Shown here: positions 23,501-38,500 of the stretch, one piece after another
Numbering within the stretch: the first letter of the stretch is position 1
Layout: every line of letters starts with the position of its first letter
Assembly: GCA_009760885.1 (NCBI GenBank)
Contig: CM019713.1
Coordinates: forward strand, 4,767,531 to 4,831,530
From: Achatina immaculata
Taxonomy: Eukaryota; Mollusca; Gastropoda; Stylommatophora; Achatinidae
Reading direction: 5' to 3'
DNA length: 64,000 nucleotides
The notes under the pieces: generated by a model
What the model was told of the DNA's origin: nothing
Databases searched by the model: none
Seen by the model: only the letters and a program-made list of their open reading frames with translations
Made by a program: the position numbers and the translations under genes

Positions 23501-26500
23501 CTGTGGTGTGTATGTGCATGTGTGTACATATGTAGAAGGTGAGGTGGCCAGAAAATGTATTGGTAAATGGTATAGATGGTGAAATCCCAACAGGTACAAT
23601 CATTTTTAGATTACTGGACTACTGAAAAATGTCTATACTATATATATTTACATATACATACATTCATATATACACATAACTTCCAAAATAGAAAACTTTA
23701 CTACTACTGTAGACAAGAAATTAGACTCATTTGAAAACAAATGCCTAAGGAAAATACTCTACATCAAGTGGAACGAATTCAAGAACAATGCAGAGATAAG
23801 ACAGATGACTGAACAACAACCAGTATCATGGGTGATCAGGAAAAGGAGATGGACAAATGTTGGTCATGTGATGAGAAGAAATGATCAGAGAATCCCAAAA
23901 CAAGCTATCAAGTGGAACACAACAGACCAAAGAGGCAGACTGCGTGAAACTCTGAAGAGGCCAAACTAACAGGCATAAAATCCTTTGATGAGGTTGAAAG
24001 ACTCGCCAAAGACAGGAAAAATTGGCGAACTACCTTGCGAGCCCTATGTGACGTTTAACAGCACGGGAAGGATATAAGATATAAGCATGGAAAAGGCTAA
24101 CTCATAATGGTCACATTATCAAAAATTTAATGAAACAACACTCAAAAAACATAAAAAAAAGCTACCAGGTACAGCTAAAAAGAAATAAAGTACAGTATTC
24201 AAATACAATAAAGCATACCTATTTCTTGTGGCAATGACTCAAGTCTATTTTCCTCCAAGTCTAGGACACGCAGCTTCTTTAAGTTCCCAATATTAGCTGG
24301 TAATCGCTGGACAAGGAAACAGATAACACTATCATGGTGAGGTACTAAAACAATTCACACAGGGGAAAAAAACAAAAACTTCTAAGACAAAGTATCACAT
24401 AAGGGGAAAAAAAAAGGTGCCTACATGAAACTAAGCAACAAGGGCAGATTTTAAAACAGTCTTTAGAAAAGCATCACTCGTTAAAAAAAAAAAACTGCAC
24501 TTTCAAACATTATTTTTGCTCAGTCAATGCCATTTCAAGTGCACATGCAGAAGACTATTTCTGATGAAAACTCAGATATGGTCACAACTACAAGGAAGCA
24601 ATTTTTATGTGAATGTCGGTCTGTCTTTTAACACACTAACAAGCATGTGCATAATGTATCCTAGAACACTTCCCTTTCATGTAAAGGTCGTCTAATTTCA
24701 AAGGCAGTTTCCATATGAGACGGAGCAAAGGCCTATTTTTAACAATGAATTGATTGCTATGTGGCAACAGTAAGCCTCCAACCTACTGCACCCACATGAG
24801 AAGCTATTTCACAGAAAACTGTATTACAACTGTGATAAGCCTTCCACACAATGTGACTCCAATGTAATTATTCATTTTCTTTTATTATGTAAAACAGAAA
24901 TCTTTAATCTGAACCACATAACAGAAAAGAAGACATTCTCAGAAAAGTTGCTGAACACTGAAAATAAATAAAAAAGAAAGAGACATTAAAAAATTTTTAA
25001 ATATTCATGAGGAAACACAGAATCTGGCAGTGATTAGACTAATCATGGATTTAAAAAAAAAATGTAGGCAGAGGGAAAAAGGGAGAAAATTAAACCTGAG
25101 TGAACTGACCAGGTAGCACAAGAAAAACAAGAGAACACAGTTTTGCAGGATTAGATCGTAGACAAAGAAAAAAAAAATAAAGGAGGCAGAGGGAAAAAGA
25201 AAGAAAATTAAACCCGAGTGAACTGACCAGGTGGCACAAGAAAAACAAGAGAACACAGTTTTGCAGGATTAGATCTCAAAAGAATCGTAGACAAAGCACT
25301 TTAGTGAGATGTGAGAGAAAGAAACATCAATTCAAGTGCCATGCCACATGGCGTAGGCGATCATTTCTCTTCACAATTCCCTATTTTTAGACTTGATTAT
25401 GAGATCCACTGGTGACTTTCTTCCTAGCCACACTAACAGCCCATCCAGTAATTTCTCTCTCTGTCTTCCTCTGTCTCTTCTTCTTTCAATTTTCCAGTTG
25501 CCACAGTGTGTTCCAATTTTCCTCTTCTCAGGAAATGTCCTATAAATCTCAATTGTCTGCCTCTGATCTTTGCTATAAATCTCAATTGTCTGCCTCTGAT
25601 CTTTGCTATAATTTGCTTTTTAACTCCAGTCTCTCTGAAGACTTCTTCATTAGTTTTCTTGGCTATGTCCATGGTACCTTCAATATCCTTCTTATATACC
25701 ACATTTCCATGGCCTCCATTTCTCGCTGTACTCTCTTATTCATAGACCATGCTTCACACCCATAAAACAAAACTGGCCCAATGTAACATTTAAGTACTTG
25801 GAATCTTGTTTCCATTGATACGGATTTGTTGCACAAGACATGTCTCATTGTCTGGAATGCTGACTTGGCCTGAGTACGACTGCTTTTTACTTCGTTGTGA
25901 CATTTCCCATCAGTTGTTATAATCGTTCCTAAGTACTTGAACTTATCAACTTGTTTCAGATTTGTGCCATCGATGGTAATGCTACATTTTAGTGGTATTC
26001 TTTTATTTGAGATGACCATAACTTCAGTCTTCTTTTTGTTCAGGCTGAGACCTTTTTTTAAAATATACTTTCACGAACCATAATGTCCAGAAGTCTTTAG
26101 CTCTCAAGAAACATCCTAAGAGAATTATCTGGGATTCGAACCACTGACTCCAGCAGGATGAGCACCCACTTAGTCATGAGCAAAAGTGTACTAACGAACT
26201 GCGCTATGAGAGCTGTGAGTTAGTGCAGTTCATTATTATGATGATCTCTCGTGGCTAGATGGCTGCTCGTGTGAGTTAGCAAAGTTTGTTAGTACACTGT
26301 TCGCTTACGGCTAGATGGCTGCTTGCCCTACCAGAGTCTGTGGTTTGAATCCCAGGTAATTCTCTTGTGATTTTTCTTTCTCTCACGTCTCATTAAAGTG
26401 CTTCATCTACGATTTTTTCAAGGTCTAATCTTACAGAACTTTAACGTACAAAAGCCTCATTGTTTCCTATTTATAAAAAAAATCTTCCACAAGAAAAACA

Positions 26501-29500
26501 GAGCAACTACTCTATCAGAATTATCCTAGGGCTGCACACAATGGAGACACATCATGATAAAGCCTATCACCATGACTGAACATAAGAGATCTGGGAGGAA
26601 AAAAAAAAAGAAGAAAAATAGAACATTCACAGCAACAAATACACTTTAATGAACAACTCAAAAATTTAAAAAAATATTTTGCAAGACAGAATCCTTAAAA
26701 AAAAAAAAATCCTAGTTTTCACATTTTTTTTCAAAAAAAAAAAAAAACCACATTTATCCTAAACACAGCACGTAATAAGAGACTTATAAACATGTCAGGT
26801 ACCCTCAAGGCATTGTTGCTGAGGATAAGGACCTCCAACTTTTGTAGATTCTGAATGTCATCTGGAATTTTGGTTAGCTGGTTTGTGCCCAGGCTGAGCT
26901 CCACCATGTTCTGCCAACTGCCCATGTCTATGGACATACAAAGGAACAGGGAGGGAATAAAAAAAAATATAGATTCTTACAGGATACAAAATAACATAAG
27001 CAACTAACTGTAGTACTAGTGATGCCAAAAAAAAAAAAAAACACCAGAAGACCCAAAACACATTTGAAGGACAATGTTTAAAAAAAAAAAAAGTTCCATC
27101 AATAAGAAGAGCTCATCCGGACGTTGAAAAACAGTCTTAGGAATTATCAGATTTAGGCTGAACACCTCTTTAATGATTACACACAATGTTCCTGATCTAG
27201 CCTAAGTTGTTTCAGCAGTGTGAAAGTCAACTCAAAACAGCACTCAACTGGCTCCATATTTAAGGGCCGAAATGGAAGAGAAGAAATTTATAGCCAACAT
27301 CTTGCAACAACTTCAAACTTTTCAACAAAATTTTGAAATCCAGAAGAGACAGTATGAACAGCCCTCTCTCTCTCCCACACCTAAAACAGGTCAGATCAGA
27401 CCAGGAACAGTCTGTGACCAACCTTAAACTGACACTTCCTAAGACAGTAACAGAAAATTTACATGCAAAATTGTGGGGGGAATTGATCACTGCTGCATGT
27501 AAATGTCATCTGTATCTGAAATGTCGAATGAGGAAACAGATATTGACTGTGAAAGCCAATGGACATAAAGGAACAAATGCAGAATGACATTTACTGGCAT
27601 GGATGGAAGTTAACAATTAATGAAAAAAAAAATAACATACAAAACAAAGATTATGAGCTAGCAATAACCATGATTCTCAGAATAGGACATAGTAAATATG
27701 ATTACAAAAGTGTGAATTAAAAAAAAAAAAAAAGAGAGAGAGAGAAAAAGTAAAAATTTCTTCAGCAACGAGAAACTAAACTTCAAACTCATTTATAAAA
27801 AAGTACTTGAAAAAACATGGAATTTGCTAATCAGCTCTCAAAGTATGCTTTAGAAAAAAAGCTATCTGTAGTAATTATAACATCATATGTCAATAATTTA
27901 GCTCAGAATGTGGAATTGGGGGGGGGGGGGGGGGGGGGGGGAAGAAAAACTTACCAAGAGGCAGTGCTGACAGAAGGTTGTCTTTCATGTTAAGTTTTGT
28001 TAAGTGCTTAGCCCGAGAGAATATCCCTAGAGGAATGTTGTTCACTCGATTGTGCTCCATATTTAAGGACTGAAGAAAACATTGAAAAACAAAAAATGTA
28101 TCAGCTTTATGCCTTTTTATTGAACTTTGAAATCTACCCTCTCCCTCACAAAATGAACCAAAATGTCCTGTTAACAAAATTAAAACACTCATTTTAACCA
28201 CCATTACTGTTTAAGTGTGAATGAGTTTTAATTTTGCTGGATTGCTAATGATGCAGGAAATTATAGTCATTGTGTTCTCTTTAAGTGTTCCTGATATGCC
28301 ATCCCTTCATCTCCCAAAACGATGATATTTTTAAGTGTTTCTGATATACCATTTATTTATCTTCTATAATTGCGTTCTTAAGTTCTGTGTTCTTTTTAAG
28401 CGTTTTTTTTTTATATATCATCATCTTCTAAAACTGTGTTCTCACACTTGATAACTGTATTATCAAGTGTCCTTGATATACCATTGCTTCATCTTTCACA
28501 AAATTTTTTGTTAAAATATAAGACATTACTCCCCCAAGACACTACTGTCTGTGAGGGTGTGCGTGTCTCCATAAGTCATATACAGCATGGTCAGTACTTA
28601 CATATACAGAACAAAACTGGGATGGGCCACCAGTTGGATACTTTTCAAACTTGTTTCTGGATAATGTTATACTGGTCAGCTGAGTCAAACTGGACAGCAG
28701 CCCTTCCTAGCGAACAAAAAAAAAAAAAAAACATCCTCTCAAATACATACAAAGAAATTTAACTGCCGATTCTGTCTGACAAAGCTGGCTGGACACCTGC
28801 TGATGGATTACATCAGAATATGAGATTTGTGAACAAGTCTGTTGATTGTATATATGAGAATAACAGGTTAAGTTGTGATAAATTGTGAATGCGAGTACTG
28901 ATGATGCAGATGATCTCCATACCACCAAACATATTTTTTAGTGGCAAAGATAATAATGATGATGATGGTAGGGTGATGATATTAATGATTATGATATGCA
29001 AGCCTAACTTCCAGCAAACTGATGATAATGACGAAGTTCAACTTTCAAAAACAGATGATGAAACATGAGCTTAACTTTCAACAACAATCACTTACACATA
29101 CAATGTGTTTTCAGCCATGAAAAAAGGTAATCATTCTAGATATACACCATATTATGCCACTGAGATACCTAGGTGATATGGTGTTAGTGCCAATATTTTC
29201 CTTGACCTGTCAGCACACTATAGGGCATGCCACCTTTCCTTCCCAGCTCCAAAAGAAGCCAGATGCCCATTTCTACAACTGGGTGACTGGGGCATCTCCA
29301 GACGGATTCAACCATTGACCTTTACCATAAGAGACCTGCACTAACCACTCATGATGCCCTACATATGTAATGCCATAATTAAATTAAAAAACCCTGGATT
29401 GTGAACATCCTTCCAGGTTTATCTTCCTGTTCATATGCTTTCTGCCATCAGTTACCTAGTTCTCAATTTGTAATACTCTAATGGTAGACAACAGCAACAA

Positions 29501-32500
29501 TTTTTACAATAAACATAAACTATACTAACTGGCAATGATGATATGTTGTTCCCCTCCACATTAAACTCATCCATGTTTATACAGTTGGCCAAGGTGCCAG
29601 GAATTACACTCAATCTGTTGTACCTGGAAAATATTTTACAAAGAATTTACCAAACAACCATTTTAAAAAATGTATAAATAACTCATAAATTATAACCAGT
29701 TAAAAAAAAAGTGCTGTAACAGTGGCTGAATCAACAATCTTTTTTTTTCTTTTTTTTTTGTTGTTGTTCACTCAGACATCAATGCTATCTCTTTGACAAA
29801 TACGGCAGTCTTTGCTTTAGCTTTCAACATCACTGCTGAGCTCCTCCTGCACAGGGCCAAGACCTGACCAGGTCCTTTGCCTGAGTGGAGTTGTGTAGCT
29901 GTCAACTATGGAGTATGTGATGTGGTATATGTTGCTCTTTGCCATATGTTGAACCAATTATCAGCTTCTGGTATAGACAGTGTCTCAGTCTGCAATGTCC
30001 TGATCAACAGCGAATGTTCTCTTAAAGGAAAAGTAGTTGCCTCAATTCTCTCCTTGCCACCATGCTCTCCAATTAACTAAAAAAAACAAAAAACAGTCAC
30101 ATGGTACACGATTAGGATCACAGCCTCAGAAATTAAAAGTGTGTCTGCTGCATGGTCTGGATCACCACTGTACAAACTCATGTTAAGGGCAAATAATGTA
30201 TAAACTAACTAACAAAAAAAGGTGAAATATGCCACTGCTGAAAATGGCAATATGTAATACTCAGAGGTGTTAATTTATTGAAAATCAGAGCATAATATGT
30301 CTGCTGAAGACAGACAGCTTATTTATAATATAATATAATATAATTATAATATAATATCTATCTATGCCTCTGACCCCTCGTGGAGCATAGGCCGCCAACA
30401 AGAGCTCGCCAGGCAGTTCGGTCCTGAGCCACTCTTTCCAACTGTCTCCATGTCTGGTTCATTATTTCGATGTCCGTGTCCAGACTTCTGCACCAGGAGT
30501 TCCTAGGTCTCCCTCTCCTCCTTTTACCCTGTGGGTTCCATGTTAGGGCTTGCCTTGTGGTGCTGGATGTGGATTTCCGTAGGGTGTGTCCGATCCATCC
30601 CCATCTTCTTCGTAGGATGTCGTCTGCCACTGGTTGCTGGCCTGTTCGCTGCTGCAGTTCTTGGTTACTTATGGTATCTGGCCATCGTATTTGTAGAATC
30701 CTTCTAAGGCATGTGTTAATAAATGTCTGGATTCGTTTCATGATCGTAACAGTAGTTCTCCAAGTTTCTGAACCGTATAGCAGAATGGGCTTTATCATGG
30801 TGTTAAATACTCTGATCTTCAATTTAATTGACAAGGCTGAAGTTCCTCATATTTTCTTCATCTGATGGAATTTTACTCTTGCCTTGCCCATTCTTGCTTT
30901 TACATCAGCTCCTGTTCCTCCCTGCTTGTCTATCACACTTTCCAGATAAGTAAACTTTTCAACCTCTTCCAGTTCCTCTCCTTCCAATATAATGGGCATT
31001 TCGTTGACCTCATTTACTCTAAGAACTTTACTCTTTCCCTTGTGGATGGTAAGGCCTAGTCTTGAAGAATTTTCTGCCACTAATATGGTTTTCTCTTGCA
31101 TCTGTTGCTTAGTCTGGGAGAGAAGTGCCAGGTTGTCAGCAAAGTCTAGGTCGTCCAGTTGAGTCCAGAGCATCCACTGAATACCATTTCTCCTATTTTC
31201 TGTTGATTTTCTCATAATCCAGTCTATGGCCAGGATAAATAGAAATGGTGACAGCAGGCATCCCTGTCTCACTCCGGTGTTAACTTGAAAGGCATCTGTT
31301 AGTTATTGTCCATGGATTACCTTACATGTCATCCCTTCATAGGAGTTTTTAATGATGGTGGTAATCTTCTCCGGTACTCCGTAGTGTCTCAACAGCTTCC
31401 ATAGGGTCTGTCTGTCGACACTGTCGAAAGCCTTCTCGTAGTCAATAAAATTGACATAGAGAGGTGAGTTCCACTCCAGTGATTGTTCTACGATGATACG
31501 TAATGTTGCTATTTGGTCTGTACAGGATCTGTTCTTCCGGAATCCTGCTTGTTGGTCCCTGAGTTGTAGATCTACCGCATCCTTTATCCTATTTAGAAGA
31601 ACTCGGTTGAGTACCTTTCTGGTATTGATAGCAGTGTTATACCTCTGTAGTTGGAGCAGAAGCTCAAGTCACCTTTCTTTGGTAGCTTGACAAGGTAACC
31701 TTCTTTCCACTCTGTAGGCACTTGCTCCTCTTCCCAGATCTTCCTGAAGAGGGGGTGAAGAATGTCTACGCTGGTCTCAATATCTGTTTTCAATGCTTCT
31801 GCCGGGATGTTATCAGGTCCTGCTGCCTTGCCATGCTACAGCTGTTTTATGGCTTTACAAATCTCTTCCCTTGTTGGTATACCATAATCTATTCGTAGAT
31901 CTCTATCGGCTGGTTCAATATTCGGTGGGTTATGAGGGGCTGGTCTATTCAACAATTCTTCAAAGTGCTGCCTCCATCTGTCTCTCAGAGAGACAGATAA
32001 TATAATATAATGTAATATAATATGTATATGCAGGAAACTCTCTACTGTAGAGAGCAGAACAACAACACAACTCCCTCAGATCATCAGATGAAGTAACCCC
32101 CCTCAGGCAAGTGTTTCGGCCCTTTAAACTCCTGACACTCTAAGGGGGGTGAGCCCCTCTGGGTCATTATATTATAATACTTTTTTCAGGATTTTAATTT
32201 GATCAAATGACAAAGAGAAAAAAAAATGAATAAAACAAAATTTAGCTTTATCTTTTACTTATAAGTTTACATAATTATTTTTCAACATAGTCCCCTTCAA
32301 CCTTAGACTATTTCTAACCTGTGTGTTACTAGTTCTGTGGAGTTCATAAATGAGAAAAATCATTAAGTACCCTACATGAAAATGTGGAAATCTCACATTC
32401 CATTCCCTGGGTGTATGATCCATTTATGAGCCACTTCCATTTTTCATTTTCCTCTTTTAAATGAGCATACACTCTTTTCCATGCCTGAAATTTTTATACT

Positions 32501-35500
32501 CCAAAAGTTTCACATTATTTTTCTGCAGAGTAAGAGAAAAGGGGCGAACTTATCACAGGCGGACATCACGGACAATCTGAATATGTCATTGCGTGACACT
32601 GGTCAACTTGCACATAACCGCACTGCATTCAGGGAGGCTGTGAGAGGGACAACACTCTGGAAAGAACATGTTACATGATGATGAAGCAGCTTCCCTCCGA
32701 TCAGTGATGATGATGTCTTCATAATATAAGAATATAGAAATCCCTGTAAAGGTCGTTATGATTCAAATTGTGGATTGTCATGACAGAGAGAGAAGTTACG
32801 CAGCATGGCACTTGACTGACACAGAAACATCCACATAGATAACGTCCAGGTTTGATATTAACAGTGAACAGTGTAATTTTTAAATTGAGGAGACCAAAAA
32901 GGATGAGTACTCTATAGAAATTATACCTAGGAAAGTATATATCTTGGATCATTACTAATAATGGAGATACAATGAGAGAAATAAAAAGGAGGACATCTAT
33001 CGCTCTTCAAAAAAGTAAAACAACTAAAGAAGCTGTGGAGAGGAACAGACAGAACTACAAAAATAAGATTTGTAAGAGTATGCATCTTTCCCATAGCAAC
33101 ATATGCCTGTGAGACCTGGACAGTTAACAAAACAGCTGAGAAACACAAAAATGCCTTTGAATATAAGTGCTACAGAAGAGTTCTTCAAATGTCATGGATA
33201 CAAAAAAGAACAAATATATCCATACTACAAGAATTTAATACTGAAGAAGGCTGGCTAGTAAAGAGGATTAAATTTAAAAATTCTGGACACATTAAACATC
33301 ATGAGAATTTAGAGAAGACTGTCTTGGAAGGATATATAATGGGGAAAAAGAGAGGAAGACAAAGGTGAAGATGGCTGCAAGATATCATTGATAATCTGCA
33401 AATGGATGCACCAGCAGCAGAACACCTTGCTTACAACAGAGAGACCTACAGGAGAGCTGTTAGGGAGGCAAAGTTCCGCAAGGGACGTGCAAAAGACTGA
33501 CTGATTGACTGAGCTAGGAAAGAAATGGAGGTTTTTTAAATCAATCACAGACAAAACTAGACCAGTGATGATAAGATATAAAAAAAAAAAAAAACCAATC
33601 ATTGTGAGGTAAGAGTCATCAAAAATTCTATTGTTTAAAATTTAAACGAGGGTTCATGTAAATACAAACCTGAGACCAAGTCGATTTAATGCCTTTAGGT
33701 TACCAATAGAATCAGGGATGTCTAGGAGTTCATTGTGCTGAAGGTCAAGGGAGTTCAACATCACACACTTGCCAATATCTATAATGATACAACCAAATCA
33801 GGAACAGTTTTTAAAGTGCATATAAAACTATATAAATGCTTCAAATATAATTGCTGACAGTCACAACAGCCAATGTCCTCAATGACAAAATCATGACGAC
33901 AGAGGACAGATGATCCAAGCAGATACAAGTGAGCAACACACATGACTAGTCATTTATTGCCAAAAAAAGTGAACATCAATGCAGAAATGCCTCAGAATGA
34001 TGATGATATGATGACCTGCATATCAGAATTTATCTGATGTTTCAGCAAGCTAACAGATGGTGACATGCCCACGAAAAAGATCTGGAGTTCATGACATCTT
34101 CAGTAGGCCCAGCTGTAAAATGAATACCTGACATGTTGTTACAAGTGAGGAGTCTCTGAGGATAGGGTATACTGCCTGCACGGCGAGTCTCATTGCATGT
34201 GCACACACTACTGCCAATGAATCTTTTTAAAATGACAAAGGGTGGCCCAAACATACCATGAAGGCTCCTCGGAGGATGTGTCAGCATACATATTTTGCTT
34301 GACCTACCTGTCAAGTCACTACAGTCTAATCAGATCAGCATCATGTCTGACCACCTTTCCTCTCAAGCCCCAGAAGAAACCTGGCGCCCACTCCTACAGC
34401 TGGTGATTTGGGTGCCCACAGCCAGATTTAATCCACCACCCTTCACCGACAGAGAATAGTAAACTAATCACCTCATTACTCAGCCACTCACCATGCAAAG
34501 TCAGACAGACAAGTATGGATCTTCATCTGAGACTGCAGTCATCATCATCATCATCATCAGGTGCCGTGCTGACTGGCGTTGGCTCATATGCTTCTCCAGA
34601 GTACATGATCCTTCATGCAGGACATCAGTTCAGTTGGTGATATCCTCTCACACCATCCCGTCAGACTGTCCAGTATCATTTCTCTTGGTCTTCCTCTTGA
34701 TCTTTTTCCTTCTATTTTTCCTGTTGTTATAATACTTTCAATGCCCCCTCTTCTCATTGCATGTCCTATGAAAGTATATTGTCTCTCTCTTATTTTTTTA
34801 ACAAGATTTTTTTGTCTCTCCAGCTCTTCTCATACATTCTTCATTAGTTATTTTTGCTGTCCAGGAGATTCGCAACATTCTTCTAATAAACCACATTTCT
34901 GCTGCTTTCAATGATTTTTGTGCAGACCTACTTATTGTCCATGATTCACTTCCATATAACAAGATAGGTTCAATATAGCTTTTTAGGACTCGTTTTCTAA
35001 CATTCATTGATAAGGATATGTTGGTTAATATGTTTCTCATTCTCTGAAATGCAGTCTTTGCTTGGCCTATTCTGTTCCTAATTTCTGTTCTGCACTTCCC
35101 ATCTGAAGTTATTACTGCTCCAAGGTATTTGAATTTCTGCACCTGCTTTAGAATAGTTCCGTTTAATTTTATACTGCATGTTGGTGGATTCTGTTTCTTA
35201 GATATAACCATAGTCTCTGTCTTTTTGATGTTCAAAGTAAGGCCTTTCTGTTCACTTTCTTTGGCGACTTTATCCAAGAGATTTTGCAGGTCTTGTTGGT
35301 TCTCAGCTATCATTACTGTGTCGTCAGCATACCGAAGGTTGTTAATATTGTATCCTCCAATTTTTAATGCCTGGTTCTGTGATGATTGTTCTTAGAATAT
35401 TCTCGCTGTACAGAGAAAAAAGGTCTGGAGATAGTACACATCCTTGTCGCACCCCTTATTTTATAGGTTGATATCTTCTAGTTCTATTTTCAACTTGAAT

Positions 35501-38500
35501 TGCTGCTTCTTGCCGCCAGTATAGATGTTTTACAATCCTCAGGTCTTTGCCATCTATACTGATGTCTTCAAGCATTTTAATAATTTCATTATGTTTCACC
35601 TTGTCGAATGCCTTGGTGTAATCAATGAAGCATAAGTAGAGATCTTCCTGTACTTCTAAAGCTAGTTAGTGTTCGTAAAGCATAAATAGCATTGTGTGTT
35701 CCCTTTCCTTCAACAAATCCAAAATTGTTATTTCCATTTTTATCTTTTTCCTTGTTCTTATAATGATTCTCAGAAGTAGCTTCATTATGTGACATGAGAG
35801 GCTGATCGTCCGGTGGTCATCACATTCCTTTGCACTTGGTTTCTTTAGTAGTGCTATAAACGTGGATTTAAGCAAGTCACTGGGCATATAACCACTTGGT
35901 TATTATTTTTATTCCTGTCTCCTCTAGTGCCTCTATTTCTTCTATTGTTATATTATCAAGCCCATTTGCTTTTCCTTTCTTCATGTGTTTGATGCTATCT
36001 ATGATTTCATCTTCAAGTATTGGTGGTCCATCACAGTTTTCAGTATCTGGTGTTAATTCTGGTCTTTCTCCTCCATATAGCTCACCGATGTACTCTGTCC
36101 ACAACATCTTTTCCCATTAACATTTTACCTTCTTCTGATTTCAGGCATCCTGTGGTATATTTTGTTTTCCTGCCTGTGAGTTCACTAATTCATTTGTGTG
36201 TGTTTTTGCTGTCTTTATTATGAGAGTCCTCTGTCTGCACTGTTAATTTAACCACACTTCGTTTGCTTCTCTGCATTTGCATCTTATTTATCTTGCTATA
36301 TTTTTCCTCGTTATTTTTACTCCTCCTCCTCTTGTCCATCAGTCCTAAGATGTCGTCTGTCATCCATTTATTTTTAGGGGCTTCTTTTTTTTGGTGGTAT
36401 TATCCTTAACAGTTTGGTGCCCACTGTTCATCTATACTATTTATTTTTGCTATTGCATTGTATCTATTTGTTATAATAACTTTGTTTTGTTCTTGCAGTT
36501 CTTGGTCATTTTTAAGGAGTTCTGTATTCAGTTTGATGTTTCTCACTTTTCTGCATGCTTTCTTTAGCTTTATTCTAATTTCTCCACAGAGTGGGTCATG
36601 GTCACTATTGCAGTCAGCTCCTGGCATGATTTTTGTTGTCAGTAATGCATTGCGGAATTGTTTGTTGATTAATATGAAGTCTATCTCTCTCTCTCTCTCT
36701 GAACCTTAAGTGCCCAGGGCACATGGGGCTTCCGCAAGGGTTTTCCACAAATGCCTGTCCTTCGCCTTTTTTTCTGCTCTTGCCCAGGTGAGCAGAAAAA
36801 AAGGCGAAGGACAGGCATTTGTATTCTTGCCTATTCAGTTAATTTACTACCTCTGTCATTCCTCTCCCCCAGTCCACAGTCACCAATGATGTCTGAAGTT
36901 CTTCCTTTACCAACTATGGCATTAAAATCTCCCATGACTATAGTAACTTCATGTGACTTTGTGTTTTAGGGCTGTCCCTATGTCATTATAAAATAGCTGT
37001 ACATCTTCTTCACAACTTTCAGATGCTGGAGTGTACATATGTATAATATTTATGTTTATTGGTCGTCCTTTCAGTTTGGCTAGCAGGACTCGGTCTGAGA
37101 TGTTCAAATATCCGACAACTGTCCTTGCTGTTTGTTCGTCAAATATTATTCCTACTCCTCATTCATGTTTCTCGCTTCCTGAATATATTATTGTATATTT
37201 ATCAGATCTTATCTTCCCTGCATCTGTCCATCTAACTTCAATCATTCCTAATATGTTGATCTTCATCCTTTCAATTTCTCTCTTTACATTTTCTAATTTT
37301 CCAGCCTGGAATAAAGTTCTAACATTCCATGTTGCTATTCTGAACTTGAGACTGCAGCAGGTGAGCAAAAAAAATAATCTTTCTCACTCGCTATAATGTA
37401 CTGTATCATAATAAACATTTGAAAGTTTCATCAAACAACATCATAACCTAATTAAAACCAAAAGAAGTGACTAAGAAGTGACAATCCAGTGACACAGAAA
37501 AAGATACTTACCATCTGGCAAGTGCTCTAGGTGATTATGTGAAATATCAAATGTCACAAGCTTCTCTAATTTTCCAACCCCATTTGGAAGTTCCTTGATT
37601 TTATTTTCCCGTAAGCTAAATTTACTTAAATTCTGAGAAAGACAATAAATACACTCTATTAATATATAAATAAGCAGCATAAATACATGAAACACATACA
37701 CATTAATACTGCATGTACGCCAAGTTAAATTTAAAATAAATGACAACTAAACTCCTCAGGAGGCATTCACTGATCTTAAAAAAAAAAAAAAATTGGTACA
37801 GACCAGATCACTAATTTTTTTTCCAAAAAAACTAATTCAATAACCATGCAACTGATGTTCTCAATCTAAAAAAAAATGAAAGGTCATAAAAATTTCAAGA
37901 AAGATGAAAAATATAAGTGAAGTGAAGTAAAAGTAAGGAGGAAAATGGTTTTAAAATTCAGGGACATTTCTTCTTTTTTTTCATTCAACAAAGTCTGAAG
38001 CAAAATGTGACAGTTAAATAACTAAGCAACACTTGACAGTTAAATAACTAAGCAATACCTATAGTTAAATCACTAAGCAACACTTACAGTTAAATTACTA
38101 ATCTCTTCCTCCACAACCCGAATTCTGTTAAACCTAAGGAACAATGTGGTCAACGAGCGCAGCTTGTACACAACCGGGGGGATCTACAACAGAAGCACAA
38201 TATAAAATAATAATATAAGAAAAATGTTACTTTGAACATTACTTTTTTCACTAAGTTTATGCAAAGATAAAGAAAAGGCAACCATCATTCTTGGGGCATG
38301 TGATGAGAAGAAACTAGAAAACATCATAATAATGGGCAAGATTGAAGGCAGAAGAGGCAGAGGACAACCAAAGGAACAAATGTCAGAAGACCTGACATTC
38401 TGGCATGGAAATAAACCAGCAGAGTTACTTAGAAATGTCAAGGGCCGAGATCTGTGGAGGAGTATGACCACCAATGCCACCCGGCATGGCACACGATGAT

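Noticed and set aside
26116..26228. A functional tRNA gene
   Set aside because: A and B boxes are present but the sequence does not fold into a cloverleaf with a proper acceptor stem by eye and continues into a repeated SINE body.
35129..36223. Plus-strand frames of 67-88 codons
   Set aside because: Shadows of LINE C copy 1, which is coding on the minus strand.
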